Notes under the pieces: generated by a model
What the model saw: only the letters and a program-made list of their open reading frames with translations
Databases searched by the model: none
What the model was told of the DNA's origin: nothing
Translations under genes and position numbers: made by a program
Shown: in pieces, positions 1 through 11,499 of the stretch
Layout: each line of letters starts with the position of its first letter
Position numbering within the stretch: the stretch's first letter is position 1
DNA from: Nigrospora sphaerica
Taxonomy: Eukaryota > Ascomycota > Sordariomycetes > Amphisphaeriales > Apiosporaceae
Direction: 5' to 3'
Length of the DNA stretch: 64,000 nucleotides
Assembly: GCA_018287875.1 (NCBI GenBank)
Contig: JAGVVL010000009.1
Coordinates: 3,224,001-3,288,000, forward strand

Positions 1-530
1 GCGGGTGTAGGGAAGCCGTGGTGGTTTTGGGGCGAAGTGGTCTCGAACGCATCCACGACCATCATGTCGGCGGAGGCGGGCATCGCCATCGGCGAGGACC
101 GCTGACTGCCGGGCAGATCCATGTGATGGCCTGTAGGACCGTTCCATTCAGTATCGTTCCGTGGATATCCCGGTGTGGGCGGTTGCTGAGAGCTGCTCCG
201 AGAGTTGGGGTATGCGGTGGCCATCATCCGGGGTGGTGATTCGCCCGATACGTTTGGTGACGCGCGGGCAGAGGTCGGAGTTGGCATGTTGGGGGGGTCG
301 TATCCCATATAGCCGCCCACATACGGGTTCTTCTTCCATACAGTAAGTTCACGGTCTTCTTCACACCGCAAACAAATCGGGGCGTATGTGTGACTCACTG
401 AGTATGCCCCGTGTTGATCTTGGCTACCGAACGCGGCAGTAGATACTCGCTGATCAGGCAAGTTTGCCTCTTCCGAACAACGTTTGTGGGAGTGGCTGGT
501 CTTTTGGTGGGGGTATCCGTGGCCACTCAT
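1..530 (-). CDS. Left-edge partial gene, Pro/Ser/Gln-rich regulator-like protein of unknown family
   Basis: An open frame on the minus strand runs from an ATG at 530 (A at -3) to the window edge, about 176 codons without a stop. I do not recognise the family. The N-terminus reads MSGHGYPHQK and is His/Ser/Gln-rich. A short segment near residues 56-75 contains two close cysteines (CLRCEEDRELTVWKKNPY). After that the protein is low complexity, with repeated SP, PPTP, QQPP, MM and NHH motifs, a composition typical of fungal transcription regulators. The frame stays open upstream to about 642, where a pyrimidine tract followed by GTGCAG looks like a 3' splice site, so the start at 530 may be internal to a longer coding exon. 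The 3' part of the gene lies outside the window. That it is coding is inferred from composition and frame length; function is unknown. Confidence 0.5.
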   Translation of the reverse strand, partial: MSGHGYPHQKTSHSHKRCSEEANLPDQRVSTAAFGSQDQHGAYSVSHTYAPICLRCEEDRELTVWKKNPYVGGYMGYDPPNMPTPTSARASPNVSGESPPRMMATAYPNSRSSSQQPPTPGYPRNDTEWNGPTGHHMDLPGSQRSSPMAMPASADMMVVDAFETTSPQNHHGFPTP

Positions 531-1740
531 ACTGAGAGCTATGTGGATGGTCTTGAGGTTTTGATCCAACTGTACGTCCACCGACTGTTTGGGGTTTATC
601 ATCGAACTAGGCCAATGAGTCGCAGGGTATGGTGACGAGACTCTGCACATGAATAGGGAGAGAGAAAGGGAATTCTGTAGCGAGGGAATCAAAGACGGAG
701 AAAACGAAAAGTTCGAATACGGGTTCGTAGCGGTGGCAGAGGTTGCAAGTTGAAGGTATGGCCGAGGGAGTGGTGTGTGTATTATACAAGAAAGCAAGGC
801 AGCGTCTGTGGGTCTATCTATATGCCCACAAACGTCGTGGAGGGGAAAGTGGAGTCGGGAACACTCATTGTCCTCGAAGGTATGTCTGTACCTGGCTGGT
901 GTGTCGTCCCGTTGGATGTGTCGATACATGGAAGATACCTCCTGCAGTTACGTCTTCACAACTGGACGACCAAGTAGGTACCGTGACAGGGGTGGCTGAG
1001 GGTTGATGGACGAGGAGCCTGTGTCTGGCCCTCCATGACAGCTACCACCCCCCCCAATGTTTGTACTATGGGGGTGGTCCCCCCCCGGGAAGGCCCCTTT
1101 CCCCCCCACTGAAGCGCGTGTAGCCGCTAGAAGGCCGGAGGTGGGCAACCGATAAGGCTTTCTCGGTCCAAGGCGTAAAGGGCTCCGACGGGCGCGACCT
1201 CGTCAGATGGAGTGAATATGGAGCTCCAACCACGCAAAGCCTCGCGGGTCTCCCGAGGCGCTCGTGCCCGTGAGGTCTTGAGCGGCTGCATGGACCTAGT
1301 AACCTGTAATAGCATGCGGGAAACATGGCTTAGCAAGGCTTGGGGGGCAGAAGGGAGTGTGGAGAAGCGTCAAGCATCGGGTAGCAGGCATACAGAACGG
1401 CGACCAGGGGAAACGGCTATGTAGGGCCGGCTGGCATGACCCAGTGATGGGGAGCCGGCGAGCATCAAATGGGAGCCGTGACGATCTGGGCCCAAGGTAC
1501 CGAGTGGAGTCACCAGAGAACAGTATGGGCTGGCCAGCAGCACGGGCGAGCACTGTGTACACGATGCAAAGCCAACGAAGGCAACACTTAGGTTCTGATG
1601 GGGACCCCAGGCACCAGACGGGTAGGAAATCTGTGCCTTGGACTTGGAGTGAACACCCTTCGCCGGGGGCAGGGTATCAGGGTATTACACCTCACGCGTC
1701 TACTGGTCGCGGCTCATATGGTCACGCACTGTTGATACTA

Positions 1741-1850
1741 CCTACTACTACTGCTACTGCTGCTACTGCTGCTACTGCTGCTACTGCTGCTACTGCTGCT
1801 ACTGCTGCTACTGCTGCTTTTGCTGCTACTGCTGCTACTGCTGCTACTAC
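1741..1850. repeat. GCTGCTACT microsatellite
   Basis: Tandem array of a 9-bp unit (GCTGCTACT and its phase variants) over roughly 110 bp, with one interruption (GCTTTTGCTG) near 1816. It translates to runs of Ala/Thr or Leu depending on frame, but no gene context supports translation. Confidence 0.9.
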
Positions 1851-4800
1851 TTGCTAGTTGTACCTACGGAGGGCAGGCTGGACTGCCTTGGCGGCACTAC
1901 GAACACCACCAAATCCCGAGCAGCAGTGGTGAACAGAGCGGGGTCCAGTCTAAATCTGGGTTCAATATGCTGGAGGAGCCCGTCGTTCGAACGCGAATGG
2001 CTTGGGAAGGGCAGCTCGCCGACTTGGGAGGGGGGGCAGGGAAGTGGAGGGCGGCATGCGTTTGGGGTCGGGCTGTGCTGTCACGGGGGTTTACCTCTTA
2101 GTACCTATTTCTGGTGGGGGTTTTCAGGCGGCATCCTCTATATTCCCTTGCCCTTTGCCGACTATCGAACCCCCAGGCGCCCGAACGGTCAAATCGGGCA
2201 TGGGGGGAGTGGAGAAGGGCCAACGATTTCCTTCTAGGGGCTCGGGTCTCGTTTGTACGGCTCCGAGCGCCCGCCCGTGATCCACCCGCGGGCAGAAAAG
2301 CGCTCAGACCAAGACCCGGACTGGGGGACGAACAGGCGCCGCGCGAGTGGACATGTCGAGAAAAGGCGGCGTGTGAAAGGAGGGTCGCTGATCGGCTCGG
2401 TGTTGAGCTTTCTTGCAGAAGCGGGCAAACGTCCACTAGAGAGATTTGTTCATTCCGGGTGACGCAAGATCCGTCGCAAGGGGCCAGCGTACAGCGGATA
2501 ACTTCTTTATTGGCCCTTGTACGGCGAACACCCCATTTGCCAACCGAGCTGCCGGTTCTCCAAAGAGCCTGGCGGTGCCGAGGCCAGGCAGAGAGATTGG
2601 CTGCTTCGCCGTGGTCGTCCGGGCGGCTCATCAACCCTCGCAATCGAGAAACGACCAGCCAGAACAAAGGGCCTGGCAGGCCTTGGGTGTCCACATCATC
2701 AGGCCACACGGCTCCGAAATCCCAAGGACCAGGCACGCAAGTGTGCGTGTCCATTGCCTACTTGGGCCGCCTTGTCGCCAGGGACCCATGGCACGCGTGT
2801 AGTGTGTGTACAGAGCAGGGGTGAGCGTGCTCAAATGCATCGGGGCGAGAGGCCGAGCTGCTGGATTGTGATTTATGGGGACCCGGCGGGCAGACGAAGC
2901 GCACGCACTTCGGCTGCCCCAAGACGTACACACGAGTGACAGGACGGGCCGCTCCCATCTCCCCTCTCTCCTCGCCTCCCCAGCGAAAGCCTGTCCTCTC
3001 GTGCGCCTGTTCATTACAACGACGGTCGCGCCAGGTACCTAACCTATAAAAACGCCTTGGGTCGCCCATCGAGGTCGCGCGCAGGGAGGGCCCGGGTTGC
3101 GTTGAATACGGGTCTGCTCCACCGGGCGAAAGTGGTGCTACTGGACCTGGACTGGACTTTGGAGTCATCAAGCCCTGCCAGCATCGCGCTTCGCTCCCAT
3201 TGTGGATGCTACTTATTCCTGCCTTGTGGATAGACGGGTGGACGGCGCCAGGGCAGGACAAGGCTGGAAGGACGACGAGGGTGGAGACAAAGTCGCCGCA
3301 GAAGTCGCCGTAGCCATCACGGCCGGCCCGGCCAGAGCGTGCGACGATGATCAACCATCCACAGGATCTCCCTCCCCCCTAAGCCCCCTGCCCTGCGCCC
3401 TTACATACTGGTACCTCCAACCGTACATACGCCAGGGCTGCCCAGCGCCCCTCCAATGAACAACCCTAGACGAAGCGGAGATGGCGTCCGCACTGCGCGC
3501 TTGTGAGTCTGTGTGACCTTTCGGCTCGCTCCAGCACCGCCAGCATCTCCCGCCTTGCCGTCGCGCCTCTCCCGTATTCATGCTAGTGCTCGGCCCTCTC
3601 AACGATTTCTATCCCTTTGTCGGAAGCTTTCTTCCAAATGAAGGAGTCGTACACCATGCCCATGGGGACTGACGGTTGCGAGTCGGACACGGACATCCAG
3701 TGGCACCCTTGTGTACGCATGCCTGCTCGCCTGCCTCCAGTCTGCGTGGTGTTACAGGCGCGAATCAGGAGGGTTGTTGGTGACACCGCTACGAGGCGGA
3801 CGAGGAGGGCCGGAATGAGATCTCTCACTTCGACCTCCGCCCTGTCCGTCGGCCCCCGCCCATCTTTCGCCTCGATGCCGTGCCCTGGCGAGCTGGCTGT
3901 CCTGGGCCAGAACCCAGGTAATGAGAGGTTCTCGTCTGTTCATGCACCACATGGCGCCACTCCCCGGAGCCCTGTCGATGCCCACCCTCCGCTTGACTCC
4001 ATTTCTCGTAGAGGCTGCGTTGTGGCACCCTCCGTCACGCAAAGTGCCAGCGGAGACGCGTCTGACAGCTCAGATGGAAACCCTCAGGGGCTTCCCTGAG
4101 CGATAGGGCAACTACCCGGAGCAGGCATGCAGGCACCTATTTGGTTGACCCCTATGCATTCACCATGGACCTGAAACGCCGTTCTCGCGGGATTGATAAC
4201 ATTCGCATCTGGTGATCCCTCGTACTGGCCCCGGATTCTGCAGCTGTCGCGCGCGACCGGTCATCACGGCTGCGGTCCCAGCCCATCGGGACCGAATGGC
4301 ACGAAGCCGCGGGACGTAAAGCATAAAGGAATACCCAAAGGGCCCAGAGACTCCTCACGCTTGCCTACCAGAGGGAAAATAAGCATCGTGGCTCCCCTCC
4401 CGGGCCCCTATCTTCCCTCCCCGTGCTGCTCGCTTGGGCCGAAGTGCCTTAACGGCGCGAGCTGGGGGCTCAATATGGCTAGTAACTCAAACGTCCGTCC
4501 ATCCATCGTCATCCATTGGCTCTTTCAGCGATCCTGTGTTTATCCTTCATCCCGGGGTTTGCAGGCAGCCGGGTTGCCCCGGGATTTTCCATCTACAACT
4601 ATCCCGCGGGACAGGCTGCAGCTACGTACGTATCCAGTCACTGGGACAAGGATCTATGGGGGCAGAAGAGCAGATGGAGCCCTCCCAGTTCGCAAACGAG
4701 AGGGAGCGCATGGGGAAAAGGTGCGATCCGAGGGGCGACCCCGGTCTGACGCGAGCCGAGCAGCGCGGTGCTTTAGGCAGGGGCCGAATCGCACACGGTA

Positions 4801-7800
4801 TGCGGCGATTGAAACGTCCAAGTGCCTGGCCTTGAGGTATAGCAGATGTCATATGAGGATCCGTACTAAGTGTGATAACGGTAGGCGTACAAACAACTGG
4901 GCTGAGGTTTCACTCAAAATCCTCCCGTCTCTAGGTGACGAGGGCTCTCCTAGCCCGTTCTTATTATGTGGGTCATGGGGAGTGGAAGATACCTGGCTGT
5001 GCACGGGTGTGAGCGACGGCCACGGGGGACGATCATGGCTGGATCAGGTGGCAGTGACACCCCATCTGTTCCACCCCACTTGATCAGGGCGGTACCCTTG
5101 CTTTAGCCCAATGAAACCATTTTACGTACCTCCCAGTCCATGCATTGACCCATGTGGCTGCGGTCTTCGTCATTTGTCCAATCATTGCCCGTTCCATTCG
5201 GTCGGGACCTCTAGGGCGGCTGCTACATCCTGTAGTGGGTGGGGCCATAGCTCATTGGACTGCGCACTGGGAGCCCAGAGTGGCAGCCCCTCACGAAAAG
5301 TGAACGTACCGACTACACTTCTGCCCATACACCTTCCATCGCCTTACCTGCCTACTTCATGTCTCCAACCGCTCTTGGGGGGGACGGGGCAGGAATGAAT
5401 GCACTTGGCAGCCTGGTTGTGTGGGAGGTACATTGCCAGGGTTTGGAATGGATGGACCGATAGGGTACCCTGAGCTGGGGACTCCGTACTTGCCTCCAAC
5501 CGCCTACCTGCCCTGCGAGGGTTGTGGACCACTTCTGTAGCGAAGGCACGATGGGTCGGGCCTCTGGTAGCCGCCCACGCGCTTGCGGACGTGGGAAGCT
5601 TGCCCCCATTGGTTTTTCCCCTTTCACACCACTCCGTCCTCTCCTCCTCTTCAAGAGCCGCTCCAATGACTATCGTCCCCTTACCCCCTACGGCAGCGTC
5701 ATAGCCGCCTGAAGACGCACGCATCCCATCTGGGCGGGGTGGGGATGGAGATGAGATACGGTGCGCATCGGCGCGCCGCGCCGACGACGTCTGGCTCGCT
5801 GTGGGCCTCTGTACCGACATGGACCTCTGTTGGTAAAGCTGGTTCTGTTAGGGAAGCCTGATGCTTCCCTGTCCACCCATGCCGCTCGTGCATATACGTG
5901 CGTAAACATAGGCGGGCCAGATCGAAGGGCGCGGAACCGAGCCCTCATCCCATGGTTCAGGGGACGACAGCGGAATGCCGTGCACAAACATCGGTCTCCT
6001 TCGAGCTTCCAGCCGCAAGATGTTGATACACGAGTGCTTGGAGCGCTGCTGGTCGGTAATTTGCAGCACTCGCCTTCCCTCTTTTGATCTCGGGCCCAGG
6101 TTTCCATGACATGGATACTTTCGCCGCGTCCATGGGCCCCGATGGGCTATAGCCAAGCAGCTTTCACGCCAAGACAGCCGAATGGCCAAAAAGCCCATCG
6201 GCTGGCTGTGTACCCCAGTACTCTTCTAGGTCCCAGACCCAAAGCCATTTGCATCACATCGCTGCGCCATACTCGCTGAAAGCGTGTAATGGCTGCCGGA
6301 CGGGCAGACTTCTCGGGACAGCTTCAGCATCCACCCGCCCACCCCTTTTGCCCACATATCGCAGAAAACCAGGGGTTGGTCATTGAATAAACTATGCAAC
6401 AGGGTAGGCTATCTGTTGTAATTCAGGTCAAGAGGCCCGTACTCCTCTGTTACACCATGGTGGCCACCCACCGTAGGTAAGTACGAGACCAAAGCAATAT
6501 CAATCCATGGCGATAGGGTGCAATGATGAGCCGTATTCTAGGCCACCCCCCGTCGGTGATGATGTGGAAATGTGGCCATGACGACGGCCAGGCAGGCGAA
6601 AATCTGAGCCCGCGCTGCGCTTTTCGACCTGTCACCCATAAAGTCCACCACCTGTATGGGGCCAATACGGGTGGGCTTGGAATTACCGCCGATCTACCGG
6701 AATTGGAGGCTACCTCAGCTCTCTGAGAATGGGAATTTGTGTGCCGCCTTCCTGAAGAAACTGCATGCTGGTCGGATCCTGTCATTGTCTGTACTGCCCT
6801 TGCAGAGGGTGGTATGCTACCAGCTGGCTGCCAACACCAAGTCTGAATTCCTCGCAAAGGGGCGTGTCACGAGAACAAAGAGTGACCCTTACTAGCGGTC
6901 TCCCAGATGGCGAGGACTCTTTCGGTACCTTGTACTGCTGCTCTATACACGGCGTAGGACCCGCACCCACGTGAACACAAGTCCACAAAGGAGGCAGCGT
7001 TGCCTCCTGCTGATGCTGGAGAAGCCTTTGTCTCCTCCAGTTCCCGGCACAGACTCACTCCCTTGGCCTCGGGAATCAACGGCAACGAGAGGCTGGTGAT
7101 TGGCGGTGTTGCAGATGGAGCAGGGCCCAACGGAGCGAGAGCCTGACCAGTAGCAGGTGCATTTGCGGACGCGAGCCCGTATAACGGCGCCCAACTACGT
7201 TTGCCTCCCAGGATATTGCTCGCCGCGGCTTGCGGTGTGGATGAAAGCAGCCAGAGCGCATGCTTCCTCCGATACCACCATTCTTCAGGCTACAAGAGCA
7301 GTGACATGGCTGGACTGCCACTGCAATGGTGGTCGACTTGGGAGTACTTTTGCCCCCAACTCTTTGTTCCCCTTACTCTCGCCCCGCCTGTGGTCATATG
7401 GGGCTAGCAAGACTCGAGGGGAGTGTGAGTGTGAGAGAGCACGTGCATGTGTTTTCGTGTAATACCTTTTTCTTCGCGTCCGCAAACGACACCAAGTCTG
7501 TGATAAGACTCGACCAGGATCTTGTCCAGTTTATGAGGCTACATGTGCATCATACGCGGGACAGTGAGCAAAACACCGGCACTTGAGCAAGTCGTGGCTG
7601 CCACACTTGCCTCCCGCTATTAACAAGGGTTGAGCCATAGGGGAAATATACGGGAACTTTGGCCCCTTACATGAAGAGCCAGCCAGTCACACGACTGTTA
7701 GCAACCAGTCGCTCTGGGAAGCGGCATGATCCAAGTATACCGCCCCCAGGCAAACCCTTCAACCCGGCTGTGCCATTCTACCACACCCGCGCCAGGTCTT

Positions 7801-8852
7801 TGGTCGATGAGCGTCGGTTGATCCGACTAGCGCACTGTCTCGAGACGCATACGTGACCGACGAATGAGCCACTCGATCTGGCACATGGCGCAAGTTGGCC
7901 ATCACGTAGCCAGGAGAAGAAAGCAGACGTCGCTTTCCAGGCGGCCGCCAGGATATGGGCCACCGAGGCGGAACAGGGAGAGCCAGGCAGATTTTCAGAG
8001 AGGAAACGGTTCCGTTCTCAGTACACAGTGACTTAGAAAAGGTGAGGATTATGTCCTATTCGTCGTGGAGCGATGAGGGAGTGGCGCGCCCGGGCGGCCC
8101 GTTTTGCGGTCTGGGTCTGCGGCCGGAACAGCGACCCCGGCGTTCCCCTCACCACCCTGGGCCGGACGCAGTCGCGAGCTGGGCACTTCGCCCGGTCCGC
8201 CCCCCACCCCGGTCCAGAAAGAGGCGATGATGAAGGGTCGAGTATGCCTTGGTCCCACAACCTACACGGCCCATCAACCGGAGGCCCTTCAGATGGGCCG
8301 GGGGAGACCATGGTAATGGTGACCTGGGGCCCAAGGCCGAAGGGGAGGGGAATGCGGAGCCAGCCCTTCAAGGTACGTGGGCCCGTATGATTGAAAGGGC
8401 TCCTGGCAACGAGGAAACAATCACTAAACTTTGAAGACTCGGTGATTTGTACAGGGTCGTTCGGGCGAAAAAGCAGCATGCATTAACGCCGTTCGTCCCA
8501 CCAGCATTCAAGTTTGCGTAGGTTTGGCTGGCCCCTCCTTAGCAGCTGAGTACATGTGGATGCTTGGCTCTGTAACGTGGGGGCCGGGAAGTGGAAAATG
8601 GGCATACGACCACTTTGGATCACCACCGAGGCTTCTTTTCTCCTCATTTAGGAAGAGAGGCCCGTCGTCGATCACTTTTGGGGGCCCTCCAGGCGAATAA
8701 GCGCAGCGCGCGCTTGCTCGGCCTCAGTGCACCCCTCTACCCCCTCCCCCGGGCTCATTACTCACGGGATTATACCCCCCCTCCATTTCCGACATGTACT
8801 TACACAGTATAGTAGACGGGCCTTGTTTGCGGGCCATGAGGCGCTTAAGCTG

Positions 8853-8880
8853 TAGGTAAGTACCTACTACTAACAACCTA
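8853..8880. repeat. TAGGTAAGTACCTA inverted element
   Basis: Short imperfect palindrome built from TAGGTA/TACCTA words. It is one of several similar intergenic elements in this window (others near 26761, 35427, 52556, 52613, 54870 and 55461). Confidence 0.5.
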
Positions 8881-9025
8881 CGCCCCCCCCCCGCGGCCAA
8901 AGTGTATAGCGCCATCATACCCGAGCGAGACCGGGATGGGGCACTTCAGCATGTCACATCACATCGCATACGAAGCGACCTGGCCGAATCACCCGACCGG
9001 ACCGGGGAGCCATTTTTACAGTAAG

Positions 9026-9121
9026 TACACATACACACATACGAATTCACACATGCATACATACACAGGCACACAGGCACACACACACGTACGCATCTCA
9101 TCCCATCCCATCTCATCTCAT
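9026..9121. repeat. CA-rich and CATCT/CATCC simple repeats
   Basis: Imperfect (CA)n with ATAC and AGGC interruptions from about 9026 to 9091, followed by repeated ATCTC/ATCCC pentamers to 9121. Simple-sequence DNA with no coding support. Confidence 0.8.
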
Positions 9122-9385
9122 ACCACACCCAGTGAGCGCGCTCCGGCGGCTAGGCGCTTACGGCGTCAATCGGAGTGCCTGTCGCGCCACTCAGCGCACG
9201 CGGCGAACCTCCATCGCGGGCTCGGCGAGCCCAACCTCGCGCCCACCCACGCGCCTAAACTTTTTGCCGCCTCGGGGCGTGCAACCTCGATTTGGAAACC
9301 CAGTCGGGGCAGTCCAAACCTCATCCGTCCATGACGACGAGGAGAGAGAAAAGGGAAGGAGAGAGGGAACCTCATGAAAGGTGAT

Positions 9386-9422
9386 GGGGGGGGGGGGAGA
9401 GAGAGGGAGGAGGGAGGGAGGG
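9386..9422 (+). repeat. G12 run followed by a canonical G-quadruplex motif
   Basis: Twelve consecutive G at 9386-9397 are followed by four GGG runs at 9405-9407, 9412-9414, 9416-9418 and 9420-9422 with loops of 4, 1 and 1 bases. This satisfies the usual G3+N1-7 quadruplex rule. It sits in the gene-free region. Confidence 0.8.
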
Positions 9423-10308
9423 AGTAATGGAAACCGCCCATCGGCGAGATGCGCCGAAGAAGGCGTGTCGGTCCCGGGGAAATGGATGAGGGAAAAGGCA
9501 AGCAAGCGAGCGCCCCAGCCCAGGACCAGTGATGGCACACCTCACACGCATGCACATGTCCCTTCCCCTCAGCGTCCCTGTCCTTGTTCCACACTCTCTC
9601 TCTTTTTCTCCCTTCCTTCCGCTCGCTTACCTGCCCCCCCCCCTCCTTCTCCTTTCCCTCCAGTGCGCTACCTGCGTCTTATCCGCTTGTTTCGGTACTG
9701 CAAAGTCGCAAGTACACGCTAATCACTACGGCAAATGAACTTGGCCCCTCCCACCCCTCTCTTCTGCTTCTTCTTCATCGACCGTTCCGCGTGCGCGACG
9801 AGCCGAGCCTTGAGTGTCCTTGCGGTTCGCGGGAGGAAAGTAGGGAACAACGGCAGCCGGCCCCCCAAAATACGTTTCCTACTCTAGCTCTTCGTCTTCC
9901 CCCCGCCCCACCGTCCTTCCCTTCGTGTGTAGGTACTATGCCGATGAGGATCAAGTAGAGGGCTGGAGTCGGATAGCAAAAGATAGTCGACCTGCAGCAC
10001 AAAGCTCCGTCCTTTCTTCGTTCCACCATAGATCGGAAAGGAAGAGAGATAGATGGGGGCAAGGGGAGGGGGGCCAAGCCGTCTCGGCCAAAACACAAAG
10101 GGGGCGGAGAAGAGCCCCTCGGGCACTTGTGTGGTTACGTGCAGCGGGCTTGTCGCCTCTGGGCCTTCACCCCCTCCCTACCCTGCCCTGCCATGCCCTG
10201 CCCTCCCCTTCACTTATCCCGGGGGCTGCCAGTTGGGCTGTCCGGTGGGGAAAACGACGGCCGTTACCGCGCGGCTTGCTGCTTGGACGCCGTTTTTCGC
10301 GATCGCGG

Positions 10309-10395
10309 GAGGGGAGAGAGATAAAGGGAGGGGGGAGGAGAGGAAGAGGGAGAGGGAGGGGAGAGGGACGAGGAGAGGAGAGGAAGAGGGAGGGC
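10309..10395 (+). repeat. Long purine (GA) tract
   Basis: About 85 bp of nearly uninterrupted purine on the plus strand, with many GGGAG and GAGGA words and only isolated pyrimidines. Such tracts are common in fungal promoters and leaders and can form triplex or quadruplex structures; no gene start is visible nearby. Confidence 0.75.
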
Positions 10396-11499
10396 ACCCG
10401 CTACCATGGCCTCTTATGTCCCTTCCCTACCTCCCTCTTTCTCTTACGGTGAGGCATCGCAGCCCAAAAACGACGCGGTACCGTCCTGCCGGGCCTAAAA
10501 AAGACGTGCAGACCCGACCGTCGTCACCTCTTTCTTCATCCCCCCTCCGTCGGGAGGACCCGATGGCCCCCAAAGAGTAAAAGGGAGACGGGGTCCATGC
10601 GTCTTGCGTGCAGATGGCCACTCGCCCTTCCGCGGCCGCCACCGGCTTTTCCTAGGTTTCCTGGGAAGGGGGACCGAAGAGAAGGTCGTGCTGTTCGTAA
10701 GCCCGGCCCTTGAGCCCTCGAGCCCGTAAGCGGCGGGTGTTCCCGTAGCGTGCCCGCGCCGAGCCGTGCTGGGGATCCCCCCCCGAGGGCGCCCCGGGAT
10801 GTCGTTCTTGCTGGCTTGCTGGCTTGCTTTCTTGCTTGCTTGCCTCTCCCTAGGCCTTTCCCGCCTCGGGAAGCCGGCGACACGGCCACCCTTCATCCCC
10901 TCGCATCCTGCCGACAGTCGCGCTCTGGACGCACACAAGACGAGCGGGGACAAGACGAGACAGGCGTATCGTGGGCTGATGCTGTAGGTATCAAACTCCA
11001 TCCCGGGGCCACCATGTGCCTATACGGGAATTACTACTATATCTAGGCAGGTAGGCAGATGGTCTACTCGGCCGAGGACTGTCGAACCCGTGCCCTCCAT
11101 CCGAGTACCTCACCGAGACGGTTCCCCAGACGCCGAATCCAAAACGAAAGAACCAACCCCCCCCCGGCGGAAAGCATCCAAAGTAAAACGTAAGGCGTGC
11201 TGGTGGGGTATAACAACACACCACGCCAAAACGAGACATCGTATCTCTAGTGAACGCGATCAAAAGCAAATCTCTCGCTTCCATCGGGCGTGGAGCGGCA
11301 CACCAGCGCCGGGCACGCCCAAGGGTTTTGGGCCACTCACTGCTAGGAAAAAGACAATCTTGGCCGCCACGCCCGCCGTGCTCCCGAAAAGGAACCAAGG
11401 CAAAACAGCATCTAGCTGACGTCGTCCGTCCGCCCGCTTGGTCGCTCGTCAATCGCCGTCTCGGCCCGCTTCATCGTGTTCGCCCAGCAGAGCCGCATC

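Larger units (their letters stand above)
643..11499. other. Long gene-free stretch (about 10.9 kb)
   Basis: No frame here has the composition, splice signals or family motifs of a gene. The longest open frames (236 codons at 2114, 296 codons at 4193) translate to arbitrary sequence with no domain. The stretch holds a GCT/ACT microsatellite (1741-1850), a CA-rich tract (9026-9091), a G-run with a quadruplex motif (9386-9422) and a long purine tract (10309-10395). Since the left-edge gene and the Zn2Cys6 gene are both on the minus strand, this DNA is upstream of the former and downstream of the latter. A long regulatory region, long 5' leader or noncoding RNA is possible but unproven. Confidence 0.5.

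Noticed and set aside
1741..1850. Microsatellite as a CRISPR-like array
   Set aside because: Contiguous 9-bp units without spacers; a eukaryotic simple repeat.
2114..2824. 236-codon plus-strand open frame
   Set aside because: Overlaps an equally long minus-strand frame; neither shows coding composition.
4193..5083. 296-codon plus-strand open frame in the gene-free region
   Set aside because: Translation has random composition, no domain and no splice partners; frames of this length occur by chance in GC-rich DNA.
11053..11113. Possible tRNA on the minus strand (GGGTTCGACAGTCC resembles a B box)
   Set aside because: No matching T-arm stem, A box or acceptor stem could be folded.
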